Origin: Rhodoferax sp. PAMC 29310
GTDB lineage: Bacteria; Pseudomonadota; Gammaproteobacteria; Burkholderiales; Burkholderiaceae_C
Reading direction: 5' to 3'
NCBI RefSeq assembly: GCF_017948265.1
Contig: NZ_CP072852.1
Location: forward strand, 1,426,001 to 1,490,000
DNA: 64,000 bases
Positions within the stretch are counted from its first letter, which is position 1; each line of letters opens with the position of its first letter. The notes beneath the pieces were generated by a model. It was given only the letters and a program-made list of their open reading frames with translations, was not told the origin of the DNA and did not search any database. The position numbers and the translations under genes are program-made. Shown one piece after another: positions 28,156-37,240 of the stretch.

Positions 28156-29922
28156 ATGACCGCCACTAGCGCCCGCTCAGGTTTTGCCGCCGCTTTTATC
28201 ACCTTCGCGCTCGCGGTAGTCCTGGTGCTGGCGGCCGCATGGCTGGCCTATGGGGCCGCCCACCAGCGCACGCTGGATGAGATGCAGTCCAAAGGTACAG
28301 CCCAGATTGAATACCACACACGGGAGTTGTTGAGTGCCGTCGAACGCTTTAAAAACCTGCCGGCGCTCCTGGGGGCAGACGCGTCTCTGCTCGCCCTTCT
28401 ACAGGCGCCTGACAACACGGCAAACATCAATGCAGCTAACAACTATCTCAGCTTTGCGCAAGTCCGATCCGGGGTTAGTCATGCCTACCTGATCGACGCG
28501 CAGGGCCAGACGCGGGCCGCCAGCAACTGGCAACAGCCAGACAGTTTTGTCGGTTTTAACTACGGGTTTCGCCCCTACTTTATGGATGCCATGACTGGCA
28601 AAACTGGCGTCTTCTACGCCATTGGCGTCACCACTGGCGAACCGGGCGCCTTCATCGCGGCACCTATCCGGGCGGGAAACCGCGTGTTGGGTGTGGTGGC
28701 CGTCAAGATCGACTTGACTGAGATTGAGGACAGCTGGGTTCGCAGCAGCACCCCATTGGCGCTAACGGACCGATATGGTGTGTTGTTTCTGTCGGCCCAT
28801 CCAGAGTGGCGCTACCGCAGCCTCGACACCCTCTCCTCGGACGCGCTTGAAGAACTTCAGCGCACCCGGCAATACGGAGACATCGCTCAAAACCCGCTTC
28901 GATCCCAGCCCGGCCCCATGCCGGCCCGTCAGGGCGAAACACTCCGAGCAGATCATCAAACCTTTCTGGTGCTGGGCCGTCCCATAGAAAGCCTGGGCTG
29001 GCACTTGCTGCTGTTCTCCAACCCGGAACGCGCCGTCAACCAAGGTTTGCTCGTGGCCGCGCTGGCAGGTCTGGCCACGGCTCTGACTTTGGCCGGCGCA
29101 GGGCTTGGGTGGCAATACCGGCGGCGGCGTTCAGACCGACTGGCCGCTCGTCATGAACTCGCTCAAGTCGTCGCTGCCTTGGATGAACGCATTGCCACCC
29201 GCACGGCTGAATTGACGGCGGCCAACGACACGGCAGTTCAAACCGGCAAGCTGGCCCTGCTAGGTCAAATGGCGGCTGGAATCAGTCATGAAATTTCTCA
29301 GCCCCTGGCGGCATTGCGCACCATGGCAGATAACGCCAGCGTGTTTCTGAGTCGCGATGACACACCCTCAGCGCGGAAAAACCTGGCGCACATTGGTGAC
29401 CTGTGCACACGCATGGGCAACATCGTTGGAGAACTAAAGGCCTTTGCCCGCAAGGAGCCCGCCCGCCTGCATGCCGTGCCTTTGTCGGGCGTGATTTCGA
29501 GCGCGCTGATGCTGATTGAGCCGCATCGGCATGCGGCCAATGCCCACATCAAGTCGATAAGCACCAACCTGTGGGTCATGGGCGACTCCATTCGACTGGA
29601 GCAGGTGCTGGTCAACCTGATTCGCAATGGCATTGACGCGATGGAAGATCAACCCCAGCGTCAACTTGACATTCACCTGGTTGCTACAGAAGCCGAGGTC
29701 ACACTGTCCATTCGTGACCATGGGCCCGGCCTAAGCCCCCAGGCGCAGGCCCATTTATTTGAACCTTTTTTCACCACCAAACCAAGTGGCAAGGGATTGG
29801 GCTTGGGCCTGGCTTTGTCTCAAGCCATCGTGAAGGAGATGGGGGCCACCCTGACGGCCTGCAATGTCGCCCCGGGTGCCCAGTTTGACCTCACCTTGCG
29901 CCGGGCCCCGGACCATGAATAA
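28156..29922 (+). CDS. DctB-like sensor histidine kinase
   Basis: A 588-residue C4-dicarboxylate-sensor type kinase. Two membrane helices (ITFALAVVLVLAAAWLAYG and LLVAALAGLATALTLAGAGL) flank a roughly 260-residue periplasmic double-Cache region. The phospho-His is in MAAGISHEISQPLAALRT near residue 380. ATPase boxes are NLIRNGIDAME, IRDHGPGLSP and GKGLGLGLALSQAIV. The frame is open further up, but the earlier part crosses the terminator; the ATG at 28156 places the first helix correctly. It overlaps the response-regulator start by 8 bases. Confidence 0.9.
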   Translation: MTATSARSGFAAAFITFALAVVLVLAAAWLAYGAAHQRTLDEMQSKGTAQIEYHTRELLSAVERFKNLPALLGADASLLALLQAPDNTANINAANNYLSFAQVRSGVSHAYLIDAQGQTRAASNWQQPDSFVGFNYGFRPYFMDAMTGKTGVFYAIGVTTGEPGAFIAAPIRAGNRVLGVVAVKIDLTEIEDSWVRSSTPLALTDRYGVLFLSAHPEWRYRSLDTLSSDALEELQRTRQYGDIAQNPLRSQPGPMPARQGETLRADHQTFLVLGRPIESLGWHLLLFSNPERAVNQGLLVAALAGLATALTLAGAGLGWQYRRRRSDRLAARHELAQVVAALDERIATRTAELTAANDTAVQTGKLALLGQMAAGISHEISQPLAALRTMADNASVFLSRDDTPSARKNLAHIGDLCTRMGNIVGELKAFARKEPARLHAVPLSGVISSALMLIEPHRHAANAHIKSISTNLWVMGDSIRLEQVLVNLIRNGIDAMEDQPQRQLDIHLVATEAEVTLSIRDHGPGLSPQAQAHLFEPFFTTKPSGKGLGLGLALSQAIVKEMGATLTACNVAPGAQFDLTLRRAPDHE

Positions 29923-31258
29923 TTCAACCATGACTGTTTTGCTTGTCGAAGACGATCCGTTGGTATTACTGGGCGCCGACCAGGCGCTGAGCTTGGCCGG
30001 CATGACGGTGATTACCGCCTGCGATGCGGAAACCGCGCTTCGACTCTTGACGACATCCACGCCTGACGCCGTGGTTAGCGATATCCGACTCCCGGGCGCT
30101 GACGGGTTCGAGTTGCTGCGCCGGGTTCGGGAGTTGGACCATGAAGTGCCGGTCATCCTCATGACCGGTCATGGTGACATTCGCATGGCGGTGGACGCCA
30201 TGCACAACGGCGCCTACGATTTTTTGGAAAAGCCGTTTTCATCCGACCGCCTCACGGAGGTGGTTCGTCGCGCGTTGGAAAAGCGTCACTTGGTGCTGGA
30301 AAATCGGCGTCTACAGGCCTTGGTTGGTGCCCAAAGCGTCAGCGACCTGATTGGTCAAGCACCGGCCATCGTGGAGGCCAAACGCCGAATCAATGCGCTT
30401 GGTCCCACGCAGGTGGACATCCTGATTCGGGGGGAAACCGGCACAGGAAAAGAAGTGGTGGCGCGGGCCTTGCACAAAGCCTCGGGCAGGCGGGGGCCGT
30501 TTGTGGCCATCAACTGCGGCGCCTTGCCGGAGTCGATTTTCGAGAGTGAAATGTTTGGCCATGAGGCAGGCGCCTTCACGGGGGCGGCACGCAAACGCAT
30601 TGGCAAATTGGAGTACGCCCGAGGCGGAACGGTGTTTCTGGATGAAATTGAAAGTTTACCCCTGTCCCAGCAAGTCAAGATGTTGCGAGTGCTGCAGGAG
30701 CGTCGACTGGAGCGACTAGGCGGCAATGAGTTGGTCGCTATTGATTGCCGCTTCATTGCCGCGACCAAGGAGGACCTGAAAACGCTTTCCGAACAAGGGA
30801 CATTCCGCGCTGACCTGTTTTATCGCTTGAATGTGGCCCATATTTCGCTGCCTCCGGTGCGAGAGCGGCGCGAGGACATTCCCTTGCTCATGGCGCATTG
30901 CGTGCGAGCGGCGGCTGACCGGTATGGCGTCAATCCGCCGAGTTTGAGCCAACTTCAATTGGCCACCTGGCAGGGCCAGGATTGGCCGGGCAATGTGCGC
31001 GAGTTGAAGAATGTGGCAGACCGCTTGTGCCTCGGCCTCGAAGGCGACGCCGCGTCAACCCTCGCCAACGAAAACGATTCGCCCGCCATGGCACTGCAAA
31101 TAGAGGCTTTTGAAAAGCACTTGATCGTTCAGGCTTTAACGGCCCATGGCGGCAACGTCACCCTGGCGGCCGAGCATCTGAAGCTGCCCAGAAAAACCCT
31201 GTACGACAAGGTTGCCCGCTACGCCATTGACACCAGCGTCTATCGATCGCCTGCCTGA
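29915..31258 (+). CDS. DctD-like sigma-54-dependent response regulator
   Basis: A 447-residue NtrC-family activator. The receiver has LLVEDDPLVLLG and phospho-Asp in AVVSDIRLPGADGF. The AAA+ domain has Walker A GETGTGKEVVARAL, the sigma-54 contact loop EAGAFTGAA, and Walker B GGTVFLDEIES. The Fis-type helix-turn-helix is GGNVTLAAEHLKLPRKTLYD. Two starts are possible: ATG 29915 and ATG 29930, the second beginning right at MTVLLVEDD. A good -24/-12 promoter lies before the second TAXI gene at 33612, which is the likely target. Confidence 0.92.
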   Translation: MNNSTMTVLLVEDDPLVLLGADQALSLAGMTVITACDAETALRLLTTSTPDAVVSDIRLPGADGFELLRRVRELDHEVPVILMTGHGDIRMAVDAMHNGAYDFLEKPFSSDRLTEVVRRALEKRHLVLENRRLQALVGAQSVSDLIGQAPAIVEAKRRINALGPTQVDILIRGETGTGKEVVARALHKASGRRGPFVAINCGALPESIFESEMFGHEAGAFTGAARKRIGKLEYARGGTVFLDEIESLPLSQQVKMLRVLQERRLERLGGNELVAIDCRFIAATKEDLKTLSEQGTFRADLFYRLNVAHISLPPVRERREDIPLLMAHCVRAAADRYGVNPPSLSQLQLATWQGQDWPGNVRELKNVADRLCLGLEGDAASTLANENDSPAMALQIEAFEKHLIVQALTAHGGNVTLAAEHLKLPRKTLYDKVARYAIDTSVYRSPA

Positions 31259-31263
31259 CCCTC

Positions 31264-32159
31264 TCAAACCGGGCTTGAAAAGTCGACACAGCGGGGAACC
31301 AGGTCGCGCATCACCCGGATCAGTTCCCGACGGTCATCGCGTTGCCACTGAAAGGCGTAATGCAACGGTGCCAAGGGCAAGTCACAAGTCAACACACTCA
31401 GATGCCGGGGGCCTGCCCAGTGTTCTGGCAAAAATCCGATCCCCACGCCTTCACGCAACATGCCGGCAATGGCAATCCAATTGTTGCATTCGATGCGCAG
31501 TGGCGGTGCAAACCCTTTGACCAGCAACCAGTCATCCAGTCATCCAGTATTCGGGTGGTCCCGGCACTGGCCGGAAGTGTGACCAAGGGCCAGCGTTGCA
31601 AGAGAGCGGGTGTGAGAACGCCTTCTGGGCCAGCCACCTCGGGTGATGCCATCTAGGCAAACTGGGCCACCCCCACCGGCTGTGATAAGACCTGGCTGCT
31701 CGACGAGCGCCCGGCAATCACTGCAAAATCCAACTCCCCTTTTTCGATTCGGTGCTCCAAAACGGCACCCACATCCACGTAGGGCTCTACCGACAAACCG
31801 GGATGCTGCTCCCGAATGCGGGCCACAAATTGAGGTAGCAAGGTAAGTGCCGACAACTCCCCCACCCCAAATCGACACCACCCGCTGAGCCCAGCCTTGG
31901 TGCTGAACGTGCCCTGCAAGGCTGCCACCGAGTCCAGCACAGCCATCGCCGGCGCCAGCAATCGCGTGCCGTCGGCCGTCAAAACGGCGCGATGTCCGCT
32001 GCGGTCAAACAAGGTGTGCCCCAGGGCCGTCTCCAGCTCGACCAAACGTTTGGAAAGTGAGGAGACCGACAAATGCAGGCGCTCGGCGGCCGTGGCGAAA
32101 CTGGTGCAGGTGGCTGCGCAGTAAAAAGCTTCGAGTTGTTTGAATGTCGGGGTCAGCAT
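31264..32159 (-). pseudogene. LysR-family regulator, broken by a nonsense codon and an 8-bp duplication
   Basis: A LysR protein is recognisable over the whole span. The N-terminal helix-turn-helix is FATAAERLHLSVSSLSKRLV, then the effector domain GVGELSALTLLPQFV. The frame stops at a TAG at 31653-31655 after PVGVAQFA; reading through gives MASPEVAGPEG, where the family usually has W. About 110 bases on, AGTCATCC is present twice in tandem (31530-31545, plus strand). Removing one copy restores LDDWLLVKGFAPPLRIECNN and the rest to 31264. So two separate lesions inactivate it. It is divergent from the FMN dehydrogenase gene it probably once regulated. Confidence 0.85.
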
Positions 32160-32264
32160 GTTCTTGTTGATTTTTATCGAACTAATTTATTTTCAATATA
32201 TCGCTTTCTTGAAATAACAGTCGGTTTTAAAGTGCTGCCAGTGCCCCACGCATCCCACCCGCTC

Positions 32265-33491
32265 ATGCCCCACATCACTACACCCCACCGCCTTGATGTC
32301 ACCCAGCCCCGTCAGTTGACGGGCGGCCCGCTGCCGCCGCGTGCGTTGCGAGATGTGCTGTGCCTTGACGACTTCGAGGCCAAAGCGCGCCGCCACCTGC
32401 CCCGCCCTATTTTTGGCTACATTGCCGGCGCCCCCGAAGACAACCATTCGTTGCGGCAAAACCGAAGCGTGTTTGACGACTACGGCTTCACCACCCGTAC
32501 ATTGGTCGACGTCTCCCAACGTCACCAGAGCGTGGAATTGTTTGGTCAGCACTACAGCAGCCCTTTCGGCATTGCCCCCATGGGCATTCACGCCCTATCA
32601 GCCTACCGGGGCGATCTGGTGCTGGCCAACGCGGCACAGCAAACGGTTATTGCGTCCATCATGAGCGGGTCGTCACTGATTCCGATGGAAACCGTGGCCC
32701 AAGCCGCGCCCGACACCTGGTTTCAGGCCTACCTGCCGGGTGACCCCGCGCGCATCGAAGCGCTGGTGAATCGGGTCGCGCGGGCCGGGTTCAAAACGCT
32801 GGTAGTCACGGTAGACCTGCCCGTGTCTGCCAACCGGGAAAACAATGTGCGCAGCGGATTCTCCACACCGCTTCGCCCCAACCTGCGCCTGGCATGGGAC
32901 GGGCTGATTCGGCCCTCCTGGCTGGTGGGTACCTTGCTGAGAACCTTGATCAACCATGGCGTACCGCATTTCGAAAACTCATTTGCCACCCGGGGCGCGC
33001 CCATTGTGTCCAGCAAGGTCATGCGCGACTTCTCAGCGCGCGATCATTTGAATTGGAGCCATCTGGCGCAAATTCGCCGGCAGTGGCAGGGGCCGCTGGT
33101 GATCAAGGGCATTCTCAGTGTGGCCGATGCGCGCACGGCGCAGGCGCATGGTGCCGATGCCATCATCCTGTCCAACCACGGCGGGCGCCAGCTTGACGGC
33201 GCGATAGCGCCCTTGCGCCTGCTCGCCCCCGTTGTGCAAGCTGTAGGCGACATGCCGATATTGATTGACAGTGGGTTTCGTCGCGGATCCGACGTCATCA
33301 AGGCACTGGCCTTGGAGGCGCGCATGGTTTTTGTGGGCCGCCCTTTCAACTACGCCGCCGCTGTCGCCTCTGAAGCCGGCGTACTGCACGCCATCTCAAT
33401 GCTGCGCGACGAAGTAGACCGCAACATGGCCATGCTCGGCGTGAACCAATGCTCAGAACTCAACGCTGAATGTTTAGTCAAGCTCAGATGA
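32265..33491 (+). CDS. FMN-dependent alpha-hydroxy-acid dehydrogenase
   Basis: A 408-residue member of the L-lactate dehydrogenase/glycolate oxidase family. These enzymes oxidise an (S)-2-hydroxy acid to the 2-oxo acid with FMN. Visible parts: CLDDFEAKARRHLPRPIFGY at the start, PFGIAPMGIHALS for FMN, the active-site Lys in GPLVIKGILSVADA, the catalytic His and Arg in ILSNHGGRQLDGA, and the phosphate loop ILIDSGFRRGSDVIKAL. I chose ATG 32265, 15 residues before the conserved core; the longer frame overlaps the LysR promoter. Its place between a DctBD system and TAXI-TRAP genes suggests the imported compound is a hydroxy acid. Confidence 0.9.
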   Translation: MPHITTPHRLDVTQPRQLTGGPLPPRALRDVLCLDDFEAKARRHLPRPIFGYIAGAPEDNHSLRQNRSVFDDYGFTTRTLVDVSQRHQSVELFGQHYSSPFGIAPMGIHALSAYRGDLVLANAAQQTVIASIMSGSSLIPMETVAQAAPDTWFQAYLPGDPARIEALVNRVARAGFKTLVVTVDLPVSANRENNVRSGFSTPLRPNLRLAWDGLIRPSWLVGTLLRTLINHGVPHFENSFATRGAPIVSSKVMRDFSARDHLNWSHLAQIRRQWQGPLVIKGILSVADARTAQAHGADAIILSNHGGRQLDGAIAPLRLLAPVVQAVGDMPILIDSGFRRGSDVIKALALEARMVFVGRPFNYAAAVASEAGVLHAISMLRDEVDRNMAMLGVNQCSELNAECLVKLR

Positions 33492-33611
33492 GGTCAGAGC
33501 GCGCAACGCGTTGTGCGAGATGCCAGACAAGATGCCGGGTTCATTCTGGAAATCCGCACACTCAACAACTCGGCACCCAATCAAATCAATAACTTGGCGC
33601 TCATCACGGCC

Positions 33612-33626
33612 TGGCAAGCAACTTGC
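33612..33626 (+). promoter_or_regulatory. Sigma-54 (-24/-12) promoter before second TAXI gene
   Basis: TGGCAAGCAACTTGC has GG and GC separated by exactly 10 bases, as in the RpoN consensus TGGCAC-N5-TTGC. It lies 57 bp before the ATG at 33683. A sigma-54 activator is encoded 2.3 kb upstream at 29915, which supports function. Confidence 0.75.
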
Positions 33627-33682
33627 ATAGTGATCTGGCCGCGAACCCAAAGCGGCTTTCTTATAACTTGATGGAGACAACA

Positions 33683-34630
33683 ATGAAATTGAAACACCTG
33701 CTCACCGGCGCCCTGATCGTTGCCAGCGCCAGCCACGCGATGGCACAACAGCAGTTCGTCAACGTGTTGACGGGCGGTCAAAGCGGCGTGTACTACCCCA
33801 TGGGTGTCGCCCTTTCACAAATTTATGGCAAGGCCATTCCCAATGTGCGCGCCACCGCGCAGGTCACAAAAGCATCGGCTGAAAACCTGAACCTGCTTCA
33901 AGCCGGTCGGGGTGAGTTGGCCATGGCGCTGGGCGACTCCGTTTCCGACGCTTGGAAGGGTGACGAAGAAGCCGGCTTCAAAACCAAGCTGGACAAGTTG
34001 CGCGGCCTCTCCGGCACGTACAACAACTACATCCAGATCGTGGCTGGCGCCGACTCTGGCATCAAGACTCTGGCAGATTTGAAGGGCAAGCGCATCTCGG
34101 TGGGCGCCGCCAAGTCCGGCACGGAATTGAATGCGCGGGCCATCTTTAAAGCCGCTGGACTCAACTACTCAGACATGGCCAAGGTCGAGTATCTGGCGTT
34201 TGGTGAGTCAGTGGAGTTGATGAAAAACCGCCAGTTGGACGCAACTTTGCAGTCCGCTGGCTTGGGTGTGGCCTCCCTGCGCGACCTGGCCACGGCAGTG
34301 AAAATCATCGTGATTCCAGTGCCCGCAGATGTGGTGGCCAAAGTGGGTGATGCCGCCTACCAGGCCGCCATCATTCCAGCCAACACCTACCCCGGACAGA
34401 CGACAGACGTCGCGACCGCCGCCATCCCCAACTTCCTGATCACCCACTCGGGTGTGTCAGACGAATTGGCTTATCAGATGACCAAGTCCATGTATGAGAA
34501 TCTGGACACACTGTATGCGGCCCACAACTCCGCCAAGGTCATCAAGCGTGAAAATGCCATCAAAGGCATGCCTGTTCCTTTGCACCCCGGTGCTGCGCGG
34601 TACTACAAAGAAGTGGGCTTGATCAAGTAA
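33683..34630 (+). CDS. TAXI-family TRAP transporter solute-binding protein, second copy
   Basis: A 315-residue paralogue of the protein at 27082. The signal peptide MKLKHLLTGALIVASASHAM is different, but the mature chain is nearly the same (VLTGGQSGVYYPMGVALSQI, ending ARYYKEVGLIK). I start at ATG 33683 with GGAG 6 bases upstream, because the open frame to 33623 would include the sigma-54 promoter. It is 75 bp before the fused TRAP permease gene, with which it forms a standard TAXI-TRAP set. Confidence 0.93.
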   Translation: MKLKHLLTGALIVASASHAMAQQQFVNVLTGGQSGVYYPMGVALSQIYGKAIPNVRATAQVTKASAENLNLLQAGRGELAMALGDSVSDAWKGDEEAGFKTKLDKLRGLSGTYNNYIQIVAGADSGIKTLADLKGKRISVGAAKSGTELNARAIFKAAGLNYSDMAKVEYLAFGESVELMKNRQLDATLQSAGLGVASLRDLATAVKIIVIPVPADVVAKVGDAAYQAAIIPANTYPGQTTDVATAAIPNFLITHSGVSDELAYQMTKSMYENLDTLYAAHNSAKVIKRENAIKGMPVPLHPGAARYYKEVGLIK

Positions 34631-34705
34631 GCGCGTTTACTATCAGCTCTGTGAATCGACCCCTTGTTGGGGTCGGTCCAACTCCTTTCTTTTGAAGAGG
34701 CCTTC

Positions 34706-36742
34706 ATGAACGCTCCCAGCACCAGTACAGACGAGACGTCGCACACGCCGCTCAGCGGCGCGATATTCTGGATCGCCATTTTCTTCTCCAGTTACCAATT
34801 GTGGATGGCATCCTTTCACCCGCTGTCCAGTCTGGTAATCCGCTCCATTCACGTGGGCTTTGTCCTGCTGATGATTTTTGCGATTCACCCCCCCATGGGC
34901 GGGCGATCTGCCATCTGGCGGGCACTTGGCTGGGCCATGGGCCTGACCGGTTTTGCCTTCGGCATTTACCAATGGGTATTTGAGGCCGACCTGACACAAC
35001 GTGCCGGTGAACTCACCACGGCCGATTGGGTCGTGGGCGTGGTTACCGTCGCCCTGGTGTTTGAGGCCGCCCGCCGCGCCATGGGTTGGGGCCTGCCCGT
35101 CATTTGCGCCACGTTCTTGCTGTACGGCATGTTTGGCGAGCACCTCCCGGGCGCTTTGGCACACCGGGGCTTTGGCATGGACCAGATTGTCAGCACTCTG
35201 GGCTTTGGCACGGAAGGCATTTACGGCACGCCCACCTATGTGTCGTCTACCTATATTTTTCTGTTCATTCTGTTTGGCTCCTTTCTGGAGCAGGCCGGCA
35301 TGATCAAACTCTTTACTGACTTTGCGCTGGGCACCGTCGGTCATACCCGCGGTGGCCCAGCCAAGGTGGCGGTGATCTCCTCTGGCTTGATGGGCACCAT
35401 CAGCGGCTCAGGCGTGGCCAACGTGGTCACCACGGGTCAATTCACCATTCCGCTGATGAAGCGTTTTGGCTACAGTTCGGCCTTTGCCGGGGGCGTTGAA
35501 GCCACGGCCAGCATGGGCGGGCAAATCATGCCGCCGGTGATGGGCGCGGTGGCGTTCATCATGGCCGAAACCATCAACGTGCCCTACATTGAAATTGTCA
35601 AGGCCGCGGTCATTCCCGCTATTCTGTATTTCGTCACTGCTTTCTGGATGGTGCATCTGGAAGCCGGCCACAAAAACCTGTTGGGTTTGGCCAAAGAGGA
35701 CTGCCCCAACCCCTGGACGGCGATTCGTGAACGCTGGTATTTGCTGCTGCCTCTGGCCGGTCTGGTGGCGTTGCTGTTCTCCGGTTACACGCCCTTGTTC
35801 TCCGGCACCGTCGGACTGGGCCTGACAGCCATATTGATCTTTGGCGCTGCGGTATTGACGGGTGTGAAGAGCCTGGCCTTGCGTGGTCTCTTCTGGGTGC
35901 TGTTGGGCTTGGCCTGCTCGGGCTTCTTCCAATTTGGTGTGGGTGCGTTCTTTGTGCTGGTTGCCCTGTTGATCGCCCTGACCTACGCCCGCCGTGTGGG
36001 TGCTGATGCCCGCCAACTGGCCATCACCGCGCTGGTGGACGGTGCCCGCCATGCCTTGCCCGTGGCCATTGCCTGTGCGCTGGTAGGCGTCATCATTGGC
36101 ATGATCAACCTGACCGGCGTCGCTGCCGAGTTGGGCGGACACATCATTGCCATTGGTGAGAAAAGCCTGTTTCTGGCCCTCTTCCTGACCATGGTGACCT
36201 GTCTGGTGCTGGGTATGGGCATCCCGACAATTCCCAACTACATCATCACCAGCTCTCTGGCCGCGCCCGTGCTGCTTCAATTGGGCGTGCCGCTGATCGT
36301 GTCACACATGTTTGTCTTCTACTTTGGCATCATGGCTGATCTGACACCGCCCGTGGCCCTAGCCGCCTTCGCCGCCGCCCCGATTGCACGGGAGAGTGGA
36401 CTAAAGATCAGCATGCAGGCGATTCGCGTCGCCATTGCGGGCTTCATCGTGCCCTTCATGGCGGTCTACAGTCCGGCCTTGATGCTGCAAAGCGGCGACT
36501 GGATGGACACCACCTGGATCGTGTTCAAAGCGTTGGTGGCGATCGCCATGTGGGGCGCTGGTGCCATTGGTTTTCTCATAACTCGCCTGAACTGGATCGA
36601 GCGTGTGGTGGCCATTGCATCGGCCAGCTTGCTGGTCGTTGCATTGCCATTCACTGACGAACTGGGCTTGGCTTGCGTCGCCGCTTTTGTGGCGTGGCAC
36701 TATTGGCGCAGCCGCCAATTGGCGACCACAGCAACGGCCTGA
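34706..36742 (+). CDS. Fused TRAP transporter permease (4TM-12TM, TAXI type)
   Basis: A 678-residue membrane protein joining the small (DctQ-like) and large (DctM-like) TRAP subunits. Hydrophobic segments run through the whole chain. The DctM-like core is visible in LFGSFLEQAGMIKLFTDFAL, SGSGVANVVTTGQFTIPLM and VEATASMGGQIMPPVMGAVA; the second half has LGMGIPTIPNYIITSSLAAP and DLTPPVALAAFAAAPIA. It uses an ion gradient to take up the ligand delivered by the TAXI protein. The real ATG is 34706 after GAAGAGG; the frame is open 14 codons upstream. Confidence 0.93.
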   Translation: MNAPSTSTDETSHTPLSGAIFWIAIFFSSYQLWMASFHPLSSLVIRSIHVGFVLLMIFAIHPPMGGRSAIWRALGWAMGLTGFAFGIYQWVFEADLTQRAGELTTADWVVGVVTVALVFEAARRAMGWGLPVICATFLLYGMFGEHLPGALAHRGFGMDQIVSTLGFGTEGIYGTPTYVSSTYIFLFILFGSFLEQAGMIKLFTDFALGTVGHTRGGPAKVAVISSGLMGTISGSGVANVVTTGQFTIPLMKRFGYSSAFAGGVEATASMGGQIMPPVMGAVAFIMAETINVPYIEIVKAAVIPAILYFVTAFWMVHLEAGHKNLLGLAKEDCPNPWTAIRERWYLLLPLAGLVALLFSGYTPLFSGTVGLGLTAILIFGAAVLTGVKSLALRGLFWVLLGLACSGFFQFGVGAFFVLVALLIALTYARRVGADARQLAITALVDGARHALPVAIACALVGVIIGMINLTGVAAELGGHIIAIGEKSLFLALFLTMVTCLVLGMGIPTIPNYIITSSLAAPVLLQLGVPLIVSHMFVFYFGIMADLTPPVALAAFAAAPIARESGLKISMQAIRVAIAGFIVPFMAVYSPALMLQSGDWMDTTWIVFKALVAIAMWGAGAIGFLITRLNWIERVVAIASASLLVVALPFTDELGLACVAAFVAWHYWRSRQLATTATA

Positions 36743-36761
36743 TAAGGCCAGACCCTGCCAC

Positions 36762-37208
36762 ATGGCCAGTCTTCTCGGTATTTGCCTGACGCTTGCGGCG
36801 TCTGCTCAAGCAGGCCTGCCGTCTGCGCCAGTCTTTGTACCGGGCGAGCAGGTCACGCTGGCGTGGACTCACTCGATTGAGAAAGTGCGCTGGGAAGAAG
36901 ACTACGTGGTGGCCACCAACCAGGCTTCCCGCCAAGTACCTGTTTTGCTAGCCGTCAAAGCCCGCGTTCGGGGCTCGGCGGCGGGCATGGAGCCGCCGGA
37001 TGATGCGGTGTTGAAAAACGGCTGGTACGATTACACGCCGTCTATTGCGACAAGCGCTGAGTTGCGGCTGACTCGCTCCGAGTTCACCGCTGACTATGAG
37101 TTGTGCCACGCATCAAGCTGCCAACCCATGTCGCATTGGCTCCCCTCGGACCGGGGTATCACTTTGATGACCCCCTGCACAGCAGAAAAATTACTATCAA
37201 AAAAATAG
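36762..37208 (+). CDS. DUF1850 protein of the TAXI-TRAP cluster
   Basis: A 148-residue protein with a probable signal peptide (MASLLGICLTLAASAQAGL). It has the DUF1850 pattern: VTLAWTHSIEKVRWEEDYVV, then GMEPPDDAVLKNGWYDYTP, and a short Cys pair in ELCHASSCQPM. Genes of this type commonly follow TAXI-TRAP permeases; their role is not established. It starts 19 bp after the permease stop. The last codons run into a copy of the dispersed repeat (actatcaaaaaaatagctgc), so the C-terminus may have been remodelled by it. Confidence 0.82.
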   Translation: MASLLGICLTLAASAQAGLPSAPVFVPGEQVTLAWTHSIEKVRWEEDYVVATNQASRQVPVLLAVKARVRGSAAGMEPPDDAVLKNGWYDYTPSIATSAELRLTRSEFTADYELCHASSCQPMSHWLPSDRGITLMTPCTAEKLLSKK

Positions 37209-37240
37209 CTGCATCCGCTTTATCCACAGGGGCTAGATGC
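37191..37240. repeat. Dispersed short repeat at the end of the DUF1850 gene
   Basis: actatcaaaaaaatagctgc, then atccgctttatccacagggg and ctagatgcc, shows the same layout as the copies at 7573 and 12049. The gene's stop codon falls inside it. Confidence 0.5.

Noticed and set aside
35408..36280. 290-codon minus-strand frame opposite the TRAP permease
   Set aside because: Gln/His/Gly-rich antisense shadow of a membrane protein gene.
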